In this document: piece after piece, positions 35,946 to 47,817 of the stretch | How the letters are laid out: each line of letters opens with the position of its first letter | Numbering within the stretch: the stretch's first letter is position 1 | Source of the DNA: Phocaeicola barnesiae DSM 18169 = JCM 13652 | GTDB lineage: Bacteria > Bacteroidota > Bacteroidia > Bacteroidales > Bacteroidaceae | Length of the DNA stretch: 64,000 nt | NCBI RefSeq assembly: GCF_000374585.1 | Contig: NZ_KB894653.1 | Coordinates: 62,001-126,000, forward strand | Reading direction: 5' to 3' | Notes under the pieces: model-generated | The model's input: the letters and a program-made list of their open reading frames with translations, nothing else | Database searches by the model: none | What the model was told of the DNA's origin: nothing | Translations under genes and position numbers: made by a program

Positions 35946-37370
35946 ATGATACAGGCCTCTCGTAAACAATGGATAAAGTTTGGTGTAGTAACCGTGCTTT
36001 ATCTGATTTTCCTGGTGTGGCTCCGGAGTTGGCTGGGACTGGTTGTCCTGCCGTTCATCTTCGACGCTTACATCACACACAAGATTCCCTGGACCTGGTG
36101 GAAGAAATCGAAGAATCCTACGGTAAGAGGTATCATGGGATGGGTGGATGCCATTGTATTCGCTTTGGTAGCTGTTTATTTCGTGAATCTGTACTTCTTC
36201 CAGAACTATGTGATTCCTTCTTCTTCGCTGGAAAAATCGTTGCTGGTAGGCGACTACCTGTTTGTCAGCAAGATGAGTTATGGTGCCCGTATTCCACAGA
36301 CTCCGTTACACATGCCGCTTACCCAGCATACGTTGCCGGTATTTAATTGCAAGTCTTATTTGGAATGGCCGGCTTGGGACTACAAGCGGGTCGGTGGACT
36401 GGGTGAGGTACAGTTGAACGATATTGTGGTATTCAATTTCCCGGCTGGTGACTCGGTGGCTACCGGTGTTCCTGCCGAAGATTTGTACCGCTTGAGCTAT
36501 CAGGCCGGTAAAGAATTGTCACAGCCCATTGATTTGTCATCGTTGACTCCGGAACAGGAGCGTACGGTGTACGATTTGTATTACGCTATGGGACGGAAAT
36601 ACATCGATGAGAATCCGCAGCTGTATGGCAAGGTTATCACACGTCCGGTAGACCGTCGGGAGAACTATGTGAAGCGTTGTGTCGGCTTACCGGGACAGAC
36701 CCTGGAAATCAAGAACCGCATTATCTATTTGGATGGAAAGCCGAATAAGGAACCTGATAATGTACAGTACCGTTACCTGGTACATACCAATGGGATGCTT
36801 CCGGAAGATTTCTGTCACGAACTGGGTATCAGCCAGGAAGACCTGATGGCTTATTATCCGGAAGAATCGGTATACAACATGCCGCTGACGGCTCAGGCAA
36901 AGGCTGCTTTGGAGAACCGGAAGGATTTGGTGGTCGCTATCGAGAATGTTCCGGATGACGATGCCGGCGGACTTTATCCGGTGAACAAGCATACGGGATG
37001 GACCTGCGACAACTACGGACCTGTCTGGATTCCGAAGAAAGGTGAAACGGTGACGTTGACACTGGAGAATCTGCCGATTTACGAACGCCCTATCAGAAAC
37101 TATGAGGGTAACGACCTTCAGGTAAAGGATGGGAAAATCTACATCAACGGACAGGAAACGGACAAGTATACCTTCAAGATGGATTATTACTGGATGATGG
37201 GAGATAACCGGCATAACTCGGCCGATTCACGCTTCTGGGGTTTCGTTCCGGAAGACCACATCGTAGGTAAACCTATCTTCATCTGGTTGTCTTTGGATCC
37301 GGACCGCGGATGGGCCAATGGAAAAATCCGCTGGAACCGTCTGTTCAAGTTCGTCGATAACATCAAATAA
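35946..37370 (+). CDS. lepB: Signal peptidase I (active form)
   Basis: A 474-residue membrane protease with hydrophobic segments near residues 12-38 and 66-85. The catalytic serine is S94 in VIPSSSLEKSLLVGD and the catalytic lysine K243 in YVKRCVGLPG, both intact. The spacing between them is 149 residues, compared with about 55 in E. coli LepB, because of a large insertion (residues about 110-240). The final box GDNRHNSADSRFWGFVPED is canonical. It removes signal peptides from exported proteins, many of which are encoded in this window. It lies directly after dapB and 28 bases before a divergent paralogue. Confidence 0.94.
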   Translation: MIQASRKQWIKFGVVTVLYLIFLVWLRSWLGLVVLPFIFDAYITHKIPWTWWKKSKNPTVRGIMGWVDAIVFALVAVYFVNLYFFQNYVIPSSSLEKSLLVGDYLFVSKMSYGARIPQTPLHMPLTQHTLPVFNCKSYLEWPAWDYKRVGGLGEVQLNDIVVFNFPAGDSVATGVPAEDLYRLSYQAGKELSQPIDLSSLTPEQERTVYDLYYAMGRKYIDENPQLYGKVITRPVDRRENYVKRCVGLPGQTLEIKNRIIYLDGKPNKEPDNVQYRYLVHTNGMLPEDFCHELGISQEDLMAYYPEESVYNMPLTAQAKAALENRKDLVVAIENVPDDDAGGLYPVNKHTGWTCDNYGPVWIPKKGETVTLTLENLPIYERPIRNYEGNDLQVKDGKIYINGQETDKYTFKMDYYWMMGDNRHNSADSRFWGFVPEDHIVGKPIFIWLSLDPDRGWANGKIRWNRLFKFVDNIK

Positions 37371-37398
37371 GTCTCTCTAGAAGATTCTCCGTCCCGTG

Positions 37399-38310
37399 AT
37401 GAAGAAACGTAGGCTCAGGTGGCTGAAAGTAACGGCTGCGGTGCTGATAAGCGTCGGTCTGGTCAAGACTCTGCTGGTGACATCGTGCTTTATTCCCTCG
37501 GCAGGTATGGAAAACAGCCTGTATCAGGGGGAAGGCGTATTGGTGAACAAGTGGAGTTACGGGCTTCGTCTGCCTTTACAGGCATGGTGGGGCTATCATC
37601 GGATAGGGGCTTCACGGGTGGAGAAAGGAGATATCGTCGTGTTCAACAGCCCGATGCCCCGGGAAGAGCATACGGCGGTAGAGCGTCGTCCGTTGTACAT
37701 CAGCCGGTGTATCGGTTCGGCGGGCGATACGCTGATGTTGAACAAGGATTTGATACAGGTGGAAGGACCGGTGTTCAGTCCTGATGCCAAGGAACTGTAT
37801 GTCTATCCGGCCGATCAGGAGGAACGATTGCTGGCGATGCTGGATACATTGGGCATTCAGGGTAATCTGTTGGCCGGTTATACCGAGGACGGCAGTTATA
37901 TCCGTAGTTTCAGTTATTATGAATCTTATCTGATTTCCCAAAAAGTTGGGAAATCACTTCCATTGGTTCCCTTGAATGAGCGGCATCCTGAAAAGGCTTA
38001 TCCGTTTGTGGTTCCGGCCAAAGGGCAAGTGGTAAAGGTTTATCCGTGGAATGTGACTTTGCTGTGTAATACCATCCGCCTGCACGAACATCGACAGGCC
38101 ACTATCAAAGGTGATACGCTGTATGTAGAAGGCAGTCCGGTGGGGCATTATTGTTTCAGTAAGGATTATTATTGGGTAGCTTCGAACGATCCGGTGAATC
38201 TGCGTGACTCCCGTCTGTTCGGTTTTGTGCCCGAGGACCACCTGATTGGGAAAGCCTGGAGAGTATGGTACCCCGTCCGTTTGGAACGCTTCTGGCAACG
38301 GGTACAGTAG
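37399..38310 (+). CDS. Signal peptidase I paralogue lacking both catalytic residues
   Basis: The ATG at 37399 gives 303 residues. A GTG at 37396 is possible but adds only one. It is clearly S26-family: one N-terminal helix (about 9-28), then FIPSAGMENSLYQGEGVLVNKWSYGLRLP, YISRCIGSAGDTLML and VASNDPVNLRDSRLFGFVPEDH. In the first box the position of the catalytic serine is glycine (PSAG, G35); in the second the catalytic lysine is serine (YISRC, S102; active enzymes have YIKR or YVKR). The GDNRxxSxDSR box is also changed to SNDPVNLRDSR. This looks like a pseudoenzyme kept beside an active copy, perhaps as a partner or a substrate adaptor. Confidence 0.85.
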   Translation: MKKRRLRWLKVTAAVLISVGLVKTLLVTSCFIPSAGMENSLYQGEGVLVNKWSYGLRLPLQAWWGYHRIGASRVEKGDIVVFNSPMPREEHTAVERRPLYISRCIGSAGDTLMLNKDLIQVEGPVFSPDAKELYVYPADQEERLLAMLDTLGIQGNLLAGYTEDGSYIRSFSYYESYLISQKVGKSLPLVPLNERHPEKAYPFVVPAKGQVVKVYPWNVTLLCNTIRLHEHRQATIKGDTLYVEGSPVGHYCFSKDYYWVASNDPVNLRDSRLFGFVPEDHLIGKAWRVWYPVRLERFWQRVQ

Positions 38311-38334
38311 TTTTTCATTCATTTCATTGTTCAG

Positions 38335-38982
38335 ATGCAGAAAGAAGTTTTGTTGAGTTCGGCCTATCTGGCCCCGGTGGTATATTACACCAAGCTGTAT
38401 GCGTACGAGAAGGCATATATCGAACGCTACGACCATTATATGAAGCAGACCTACCGCAACCGGTGTGTCATCGCTTCGGCCAACGGTCCGCTGGCTCTGA
38501 CGATACCGACCGAGAAGGCGGATGAGGCGAAATGTCTGATGAAGGATGTCCGTATCTCCGACCATGGCAACTGGCGGCATACGCACTGGAACGCTTTCGT
38601 AGCCGCTTACCGACAGAGCCCTTTCTTCGATTATTATGCCGACGAGTTTCATCGGTTCTACGAACAGAAATACGAGTTCCTGTATGATTTCAACGGGGAA
38701 CTCTGTGCGTGGGTGTGCGAACAGTTGGATATCCAGCCTGTACTTTGTCCGACTACGGATTATGTAACCGAGCCTCAATCGGTAGATGATTTCCGGGAGC
38801 GGATTCATCCGAAACGGGACATTGCCAAGGCGGTTCCCGATTTTTTTCCTCATCCGTATTACCAGGTGTTCGAAGAAAAGCAAGGCTTCCAGCCGAACCT
38901 GAGTATCGTCGATCTGCTGTTCAACATGGGGCCGGAAGGGCTGTTGGTGCTTCGGGATAGTATCCGTGTAGCAGAGCGATAA
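38335..38982 (+). CDS. WbqC-like family protein
   Basis: A 215-residue protein with MQKEVLLSSAYLAPVVYY, YMKQTYRNRCVIASANGPLALTIP (the family's R-N-R-x-x-I-x-x-x-x-G-x-x-x-L-x-x-P pattern) and WRHTHWNAFVAAYRQSPFFDYY (the W-x-x-x-H-x-x-x-x-x-x-x-Y-x-x-x-P-F-F block). This is the WbqC-like family, first noted in O-antigen clusters and perhaps linked to sugar or amino-sugar modification, but its biochemical role is not established. No surface polysaccharide genes are near. It is last in the dapB-lepB operon, 24 bases after the signal peptidase paralogue. Confidence 0.85.
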   Translation: MQKEVLLSSAYLAPVVYYTKLYAYEKAYIERYDHYMKQTYRNRCVIASANGPLALTIPTEKADEAKCLMKDVRISDHGNWRHTHWNAFVAAYRQSPFFDYYADEFHRFYEQKYEFLYDFNGELCAWVCEQLDIQPVLCPTTDYVTEPQSVDDFRERIHPKRDIAKAVPDFFPHPYYQVFEEKQGFQPNLSIVDLLFNMGPEGLLVLRDSIRVAER

Positions 38983-39090
38983 TCTGTCATTATTTTTTCT
39001 AATATATACGTTAGGCTTGTCGTTTGGCAGGCCTTTCGTCATTTATATCAATTGGTTCGTGGCCAGTATCTGTTTCCTGAAAGAAGCGGG

Positions 39091-39142
39091 GATAAAGGTT
39101 CCTTTATCTGTATATAATCTATAAACCACGACGTGGTTTATA
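39091..39142. repeat. Two adjacent perfect inverted repeats
   Basis: GATAAAGG and its complement (39091-39098 with 39101-39108) form a perfect 8-bp stem with a 2-base loop. TATAAACCACG and its complement (39120-39130 with 39132-39142) form a perfect 11-bp palindrome around one base. They lie in the 366-base gap between wbqC and the beta-galactosidase terminator, which holds no gene. Confidence 0.5.
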
Positions 39143-39273
39143 TAAACTTCGTCGGGAACTGAAGATTCTGCCCGTTGGATTTGAATTTTTATTGGGAGAA
39201 ATGGTACTTTCTGATGAGTAGATGGAAGAGAATGGTGTTTAGCGTCAATTATTGCCTGAAGTGGAGAAATTAA

Positions 39274-39319
39274 AAATCCTCTTGTGTGCTGGATAGTAGA
39301 CAGTTACACAAGAGGATTT
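39274..39319 (-). terminator. Terminator of the beta-galactosidase gene
   Basis: A perfect 14-bp stem (39274-39287 with 39306-39319) encloses an 18-base loop. On the minus strand a T-rich run (ATTTTTAATTTC) follows; the plus side also has TTCTTTTATT, so it may act in both directions. Confidence 0.8.
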
Positions 39320-39348
39320 CTTTTATTCAGGAGGTAGGTTCCGAATCG

Positions 39349-42780
<3,432 letters not shown>

Positions 42781-42814
42781 CTATAAGAGGTTATGTGACA
42801 AACGAATAAAATCG

Positions 42815-42822
42815 TACTTTTG
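42815..42822 (+). promoter_or_regulatory. -7 box of the rhomboid operon
   Basis: TACTTTTG is a perfect -7 box 27 bases before the ATG at 42850. The beta-galactosidase promoter diverges from the same gap. Confidence 0.55.
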
Positions 42823-42849
42823 TGGCTAATTTATGAATAAGATAGCACT

Positions 42850-43524
42850 ATGGGTAATATTCCTCCAGTAACAAAAAACCTGCTGATTATTAATGTGCTT
42901 TGTTTTGTGGGCATGTTTGTGGCACGTCGTTACGGCATTGACATCAACGACCTGGCAGGGTTACATTTCTTTTTAGCTTCCGATTTCAACGTAGCTCAGC
43001 TTATCAGCTACATGTTCCTGCACGCCAATTTCCAGCATATCTTTTTCAATATGTTTGCTGTCTGGATGTTCGGTCGTGTATTGGAACAGGTTTGGGGACC
43101 GAAACGTTTCCTGACGTATTATCTGATCTGTGGTATCGGTGCCGGATTGATACAGGAAGTAGTACAGTATATCGAATATGCAACGGTCCTTTCGAATTAC
43201 GACAGTGTCCAAACTCCGTTCGGCATCATTCCGATGAGTGAATACCTCAATCAGATGACTACAGTAGGTGCTTCGGGAGCCGTATATGGTATCCTGTTAG
43301 CCTTTGGTATGTTGTTTCCCAACAGTGAAATGTTTGTTTTCCCGCTTCCGGTGCCCATTAAGGCCAAATACTTCGTTTTGGGGTATGCGGCGCTGGAACT
43401 GGTATTGGGTATCACCGGTGGTGACGGTATCGCACACTTCGCTCACTTGGGTGGTATGCTGTTCGGTTTGATTCTCATCTTATATTGGAAAAAGAAAAAT
43501 GGCGGCGGGCGGATTTATTACTGA
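42850..43524 (+). CDS. Rhomboid family intramembrane serine protease (first of a pair)
   Basis: A 224-residue membrane protein with the rhomboid layout: HANFQHIFFNMFAVWMFG (the H-x-x-x-N oxyanion helix), the serine S142 in VGASGAVYGILLA (GxSG), and the catalytic histidine H199 in HFAHLGGMLFGL. All catalytic residues are present. Six transmembrane helices are expected. It cleaves transmembrane segments of unknown substrates in the inner membrane. It overlaps a second rhomboid gene by 26 bases, so the pair is translationally linked. Confidence 0.93.
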   Translation: MGNIPPVTKNLLIINVLCFVGMFVARRYGIDINDLAGLHFFLASDFNVAQLISYMFLHANFQHIFFNMFAVWMFGRVLEQVWGPKRFLTYYLICGIGAGLIQEVVQYIEYATVLSNYDSVQTPFGIIPMSEYLNQMTTVGASGAVYGILLAFGMLFPNSEMFVFPLPVPIKAKYFVLGYAALELVLGITGGDGIAHFAHLGGMLFGLILILYWKKKNGGGRIYY

Positions 43525-44395
43525 TTTGCGGCAGAAGTTCCGGCAGGGTGATATCGTAACCCGGCTGATTTTCCTGAATGTAGGAGCTTTTCTGCTGGTT
43601 TCGCTGGTCAGCCTGTTTCTGACCTTGTTCCGGTGGAATGCATACGCCTGGTTGCATTGGCTGGAACTTCCGGCGTGGGTATCGGCTTTCGTGCGTCAAC
43701 CCTGGTCTTTGATAACCTACATGTTCATGCATGCAGGGCTGCTTCACCTGCTGTTCAATATGTTGTGGCTGTACTGGTTTGGCCGACTGTTCCTGAATAT
43801 CTTCTCGTCCAAGCATCTGCGTGGGCTGTATGTCCTGGGAGGTATCTGTGGGGGGCTGTTGTACATGATAGCATACAATGTATTCCCTTATTTCGAGGAT
43901 GCTGTATTCGGCTCATACCTGCTGGGTGCTTCGGCATCAGTGTTGGCAATTGTAATTGCTACCGCTGTACGCGAACCTGATTACCAGGTGCAGTTGTTGT
44001 TCATCGGTGGAGTCCGGTTGAAGTACATGGCACTTTTCATGATTGTGCTCGACCTGATGTTCTTGACCGCCGAAAATGCCGGTGGACACATCGCGCATTT
44101 GGGAGGGGCTTTGGCCGGCTGGTGGTTTGCCTCGGGATTGCAGCGTGGACACGATGCTACCCGTTGGATTAACCGGGTCATCGATTTCATCGGAGGTAGG
44201 TGGAGTCCGAAACCCCGTAAGCCGAAAATGAAGGTTCATTATGGTGGAGGACGTCAGCAGGATTACGATTTCAATGCACATAAGAAAGCGCAGGCTGCAG
44301 AGGTGGATCGTATTTTGGATAAACTCCGGAAATCAGGTTATGGTAGTCTGACCGATGAGGAAAAGAAAAGCTTGTTCGATGCCAGTAAAAAATAA
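43499..44395 (+). CDS. Rhomboid family intramembrane serine protease (second of a pair)
   Basis: A 298-residue rhomboid. The oxyanion helix motif is HAGLLHLLFNMLWLYWFG, the serine S145 lies in LLGASASVLA (GASA rather than GASG) and H200 in GHIAHLGGALAGWW. A soluble C-terminal tail of about 80 residues ends EVDRILDKLRKSGYGSLTDEEKKSLFDASKK, a short helical domain often found on Bacteroidetes rhomboids. It starts within the end of the first rhomboid gene and is 6 bases before the EEP-family gene. The two proteases may form a heterodimer, which is inference. Confidence 0.92.
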   Translation: MAAGGFITDLRQKFRQGDIVTRLIFLNVGAFLLVSLVSLFLTLFRWNAYAWLHWLELPAWVSAFVRQPWSLITYMFMHAGLLHLLFNMLWLYWFGRLFLNIFSSKHLRGLYVLGGICGGLLYMIAYNVFPYFEDAVFGSYLLGASASVLAIVIATAVREPDYQVQLLFIGGVRLKYMALFMIVLDLMFLTAENAGGHIAHLGGALAGWWFASGLQRGHDATRWINRVIDFIGGRWSPKPRKPKMKVHYGGGRQQDYDFNAHKKAQAAEVDRILDKLRKSGYGSLTDEEKKSLFDASKK

Positions 44396-44401
44396 GTTGT
44401 C

Positions 44402-45484
44402 ATGAAGATTGTTGGACATGTATTCCGGCTTTCGGCCTTTCTGTTGAACGGGCTGGTAGCGGTAGGGTTCCTTATCTGTGCCTACAGTCCTTATATCTCA
44501 CCGGTACATCATCCCCGATGGGCTTGTGCGGGATTATTCTTTCCCATTTTCCTGGCCTTGAATGCGGCTTTCTGTGTGTTCTGGTTACTGGTCAGAAAAC
44601 GTTATGCCTTGTTCCCGCTTTGTGTCTTTCTGTTAGGCTGGGGAGCGTTGACCACCTACCTGCCGTGGCAGTTCACAAAGGCAGATGAACCGAAGGGAGA
44701 AGTCATTAAGGTTTTGACCTATAATACCTTGGGTATGCATCCCGAAAAAGATGAAGAAGGTAAAGAGGTGAACCCGATTCTGGATTATGTGCTTCAGAGT
44801 GATGCGGACATCGTATGTCTACAAGAGTTTCCTTGTGACAATAAGACCTTGAAAAAAGAATTGAAAAAGGTATATCCTTACGCCGAAACGATGAAGTTCT
44901 CCGGGGGGAATGGAGTGGGATGTTTTTCCCGCTTCCCGATTCTGGGCACAAAACGTATTCCGTATGAAAGCGCCAATAACGGTAGTGGAGCCTTCCGCTT
45001 GGAGTTCGGACAAGATACACTCCTCTTGGTAATTAATCATTTGGAATCGAATAAACTGGATGCGCACGATAAGGAAGTGTATACCGATATGCTGAAGAAA
45101 CCGGATGAAGAGAAAGTGAAGGAAGGCGGTAAATACTTGCTTCATAAGTTGGCGGATGCAGTTGCCATCCGTGCCCCTCAAGCCGATTCGGTAGCTAAGT
45201 ATGTAAAGGAGCACCCTTATAAGTATACAGTGGTATGTGGTGATTTCAACGATTCTCCGTTGTCGTATGCGCATCGGGTAATTGGAGAAGGGTTGCAGGA
45301 TGCGTTTGTAGAAAGAGGTTCCGGCGTAGGGGTTTCATACAACCGGAATCACCTGTATTTCCGGATAGACCATCTGTTCGCCAGTCCGGTATTCCGGGTG
45401 CTGGCATGTGAGGTGGATAATTCCATTGATGCGTCCGACCATTATCCGTTGTGGTGTCTTCTGGAAAAGAAAGGCGAAGAATGA
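44402..45484 (+). CDS. Membrane-anchored endonuclease/exonuclease/phosphatase family protein
   Basis: A 360-residue protein with about three N-terminal hydrophobic segments (residues 8-28, 38-62 and 66-84) and an EEP domain. The catalytic pattern is complete: TYNTLGMHP, VCLQEFPCD (metal glutamate), VVCGDFNDSP (DxN) and DASDHYPLW (DH). Members act on phosphodiesters, including nucleic acids, phosphoinositides or sphingomyelin; the substrate is not evident here. The membrane anchor would place the domain in the periplasm. It follows the rhomboids by 6 bases and is followed by an M3 peptidase gene 26 bases after its stop. Confidence 0.9.
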   Translation: MKIVGHVFRLSAFLLNGLVAVGFLICAYSPYISPVHHPRWACAGLFFPIFLALNAAFCVFWLLVRKRYALFPLCVFLLGWGALTTYLPWQFTKADEPKGEVIKVLTYNTLGMHPEKDEEGKEVNPILDYVLQSDADIVCLQEFPCDNKTLKKELKKVYPYAETMKFSGGNGVGCFSRFPILGTKRIPYESANNGSGAFRLEFGQDTLLLVINHLESNKLDAHDKEVYTDMLKKPDEEKVKEGGKYLLHKLADAVAIRAPQADSVAKYVKEHPYKYTVVCGDFNDSPLSYAHRVIGEGLQDAFVERGSGVGVSYNRNHLYFRIDHLFASPVFRVLACEVDNSIDASDHYPLWCLLEKKGEE

Positions 45485-45510
45485 ATCTAATAATATATAA
45501 TGAGAAGTTT

Positions 45511-47604
45511 ATGAAAAATTTGGTAATTGCAGCAGCTATGACGTGTATGGTATGTGCATGTAGTCAGCAGTCGACCGAATCGGAGAATCCGTTCTTTTCG
45601 GAATTCCAGTCTCCGTATGGCTCTCCTGACTTTGACCGGATTCAGTTGGCCGATTATGAGCCGGCTTTCCTGAAAGGTATCGAACAACAGAATCAAGAAA
45701 TCAAGGCGATTGTGGAGAATCCCGAGGCACCGACTTTCGAGAACACCATTGTGGCTTTAGACAACAGCGGTGAAATTCTGAACCGTGTATCAGGCGTTTT
45801 CTTTGCGTTGACATCGGCCGATACCAATGACGAACTGATGGCTCTGGAGTCGAAAATCGCTCCGATGCTGTCTGAACACAGTGACAATATCTATTTGAAT
45901 GAAGCCCTGTACCAGCGGGTGGCCAAGGTTTGCGAACAGGAAAAATCCGGTGCTATCCAACTGACAACCGAACAGCATTACTTGCTGGAGAAATACCGCA
46001 AGGCGTTCGAACGCTCGGGAGCTGCTCTCGATAAGGAAAAGCAGGCTCGTCTGCGCGAAATCAACAAGGAACTCTCTACCTTGACCATTGAATTCAGCAA
46101 CCATGTATTGGCTGATAACAATGCCTTCAAGCTGGTAGTCGATAAACAGGAAGATTTGGCCGGTCTGCCCGAAGCGGTGATTGCAGGGGCAGCCAGTGAA
46201 GCGGAAGCTCAGGGCGAAAAAGGAAAATGGGTATTTACGCTGCAGGAATCCAGCCGTACACCGTTGTTGCAGTATGCACAGAACCGTGAACTGCGCAAGC
46301 AGATTTATCAGGCTTACACTTCCTTGGGTAACCGTAGTAATGAGAACGACAACAAGAAGATTCTGAAGAAGATTCTGACCCTCCGTGTGGAGAAGGCCCA
46401 ACTGATGGGATATGATACATACGCCGCATACGTATTGGCCGACAATATGGCGAAGACTCCGGAAAATGTACTCGATTTCCTGCATAACCTGTGGGGATAT
46501 TCCATCCAGAATGCCAAGAAGGAGGCTGCCGAATTGCAGCAGATTATGGACAAGGAAGGAAAAGGTGAGAAACTGGAAGCCTGGGACTGGTGGTATTATG
46601 CTGAAAAGTTGCGTCAGCAGAAGTATAACCTGAACGAGGATGAAATCAAGCCGTATTTCAGTCAGGAAGATGTGCAGAAAGGATTGTTCTACGTAGTGAA
46701 CAAGCTGTATGGCATTACTTTGACACCGACCGATACGGTACCTGTCTATAACAAGGATGTGAAGACATACATCGTAAACGATGCCGACGGTTCTTTTCTG
46801 GGATTGTTCTATTGCGACTTCATGCCGCGCGCCAGCAAGCAGAGCGGTGCCTGGATGAGCAATTTCCGTGAACAGAAAGAGGGTGTCCGTCCATTGATTT
46901 ACAATGTGGCCAGCTTTACCAAACCGGCCGGCGATACTCCTTCTCTGCTCACCATTGATGAGGCAAAGACGATGTTCCATGAATTCGGCCATGCCTTGCA
47001 CGGCATGTTGTCGCAGTGTAAGTATCAAGGCGTTTCCGGAACAGCCGTTGCACAGGATTTCGTGGAACTCCCTTCACAGATTATGGAACACTGGACCGTA
47101 GAACCTGAAGTGTTGAAAGTATATGCCCGTCATTATAAGACCGGTGAGGTCATTCCGGATGAACTGGTTGCTAAAATCGAAAACCAGGCATTGTTCAATC
47201 AGGGCTTTATGACTACCGAATTGCTGGCAGCCGCTTTGCTGGATATGGAATTCCACAACCTGACCACCACCGAGGGACTGGATGTCGTAGCTTTCGAAAA
47301 GCAGGTGATGGATAAACTGGGATTGATTCCGCAGATTGCTCCACGTTATCGTGCAACCTATTTCCGTCATATCATGGGTGGTTACGATGCCGGTTATTAC
47401 AGCTACCTGTGGGCCGAACGTCTGGATGCAGATGCGTTTGAGGCTTTCAAGGAACATGGAATCTTCGACCCAGCTACGGCAAAAGCTTTCCGTCAGAATA
47501 TCCTCGAAAAAGGTGGTTCGGACGATCCGATGAAGCTTTATGAAGCTTTCCGCGGAGCACAGCCTAGCCTGGAACCCTTGTTGAAGAACCGTGGCTTGAA
47601 ATGA
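45511..47604 (+). CDS. M3 family zinc peptidase lipoprotein (peptidyl-dipeptidase Dcp-like)
   Basis: From the ATG at 45511 the protein has 697 residues and a lipoprotein signal (MKNLVIAAAMTCMVCACS, lipid on one of the cysteines). An upstream ATG at 45481 overlaps the previous stop (ATGA) but its extra residues do not suit a signal peptide. The zinc motif HEFGH is at H490-H494 in TMFHEFGHALHGML, with a helical M3 fold around it. E. coli Dcp removes C-terminal dipeptides; this one is probably periplasmic or membrane-bound. It is the last gene of the rhomboid run. Confidence 0.92.
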   Translation: MKNLVIAAAMTCMVCACSQQSTESENPFFSEFQSPYGSPDFDRIQLADYEPAFLKGIEQQNQEIKAIVENPEAPTFENTIVALDNSGEILNRVSGVFFALTSADTNDELMALESKIAPMLSEHSDNIYLNEALYQRVAKVCEQEKSGAIQLTTEQHYLLEKYRKAFERSGAALDKEKQARLREINKELSTLTIEFSNHVLADNNAFKLVVDKQEDLAGLPEAVIAGAASEAEAQGEKGKWVFTLQESSRTPLLQYAQNRELRKQIYQAYTSLGNRSNENDNKKILKKILTLRVEKAQLMGYDTYAAYVLADNMAKTPENVLDFLHNLWGYSIQNAKKEAAELQQIMDKEGKGEKLEAWDWWYYAEKLRQQKYNLNEDEIKPYFSQEDVQKGLFYVVNKLYGITLTPTDTVPVYNKDVKTYIVNDADGSFLGLFYCDFMPRASKQSGAWMSNFREQKEGVRPLIYNVASFTKPAGDTPSLLTIDEAKTMFHEFGHALHGMLSQCKYQGVSGTAVAQDFVELPSQIMEHWTVEPEVLKVYARHYKTGEVIPDELVAKIENQALFNQGFMTTELLAAALLDMEFHNLTTTEGLDVVAFEKQVMDKLGLIPQIAPRYRATYFRHIMGGYDAGYYSYLWAERLDADAFEAFKEHGIFDPATAKAFRQNILEKGGSDDPMKLYEAFRGAQPSLEPLLKNRGLK

Positions 47605-47754
47605 TTTGTTCGCATTTTTGATTCGCATACGTGATTCGGGTTGCAGATGTGGATTTTGCGTGCGGAAGACCGCAATGTTTTCCGTTTCAGGGCTTTTTTG
47701 TTCATTTAGGCCTAAATATTTAAAAAACTTTCCGTGTGTAACGGGAAAAAAACC

Positions 47755-47762
47755 TATATTTG
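47755..47762 (+). promoter_or_regulatory. -7 box of secDF
   Basis: TATATTTG is a perfect -7 box 55 bases before the ATG at 47818. The leader is very A/T-rich, which favours open translation initiation. Confidence 0.55.
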
Positions 47763-47817
47763 CAACCTTGAATAAACGTATTTAATCAAAAAGTAAATAA
47801 AAATAAATTAAAGTAAC

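Noticed and set aside
37399..38310. Pseudogene status of the LepB paralogue
   Set aside because: The frame is intact, the length is normal and other family boxes are kept, so a functional non-catalytic protein is a better description than a decayed gene.
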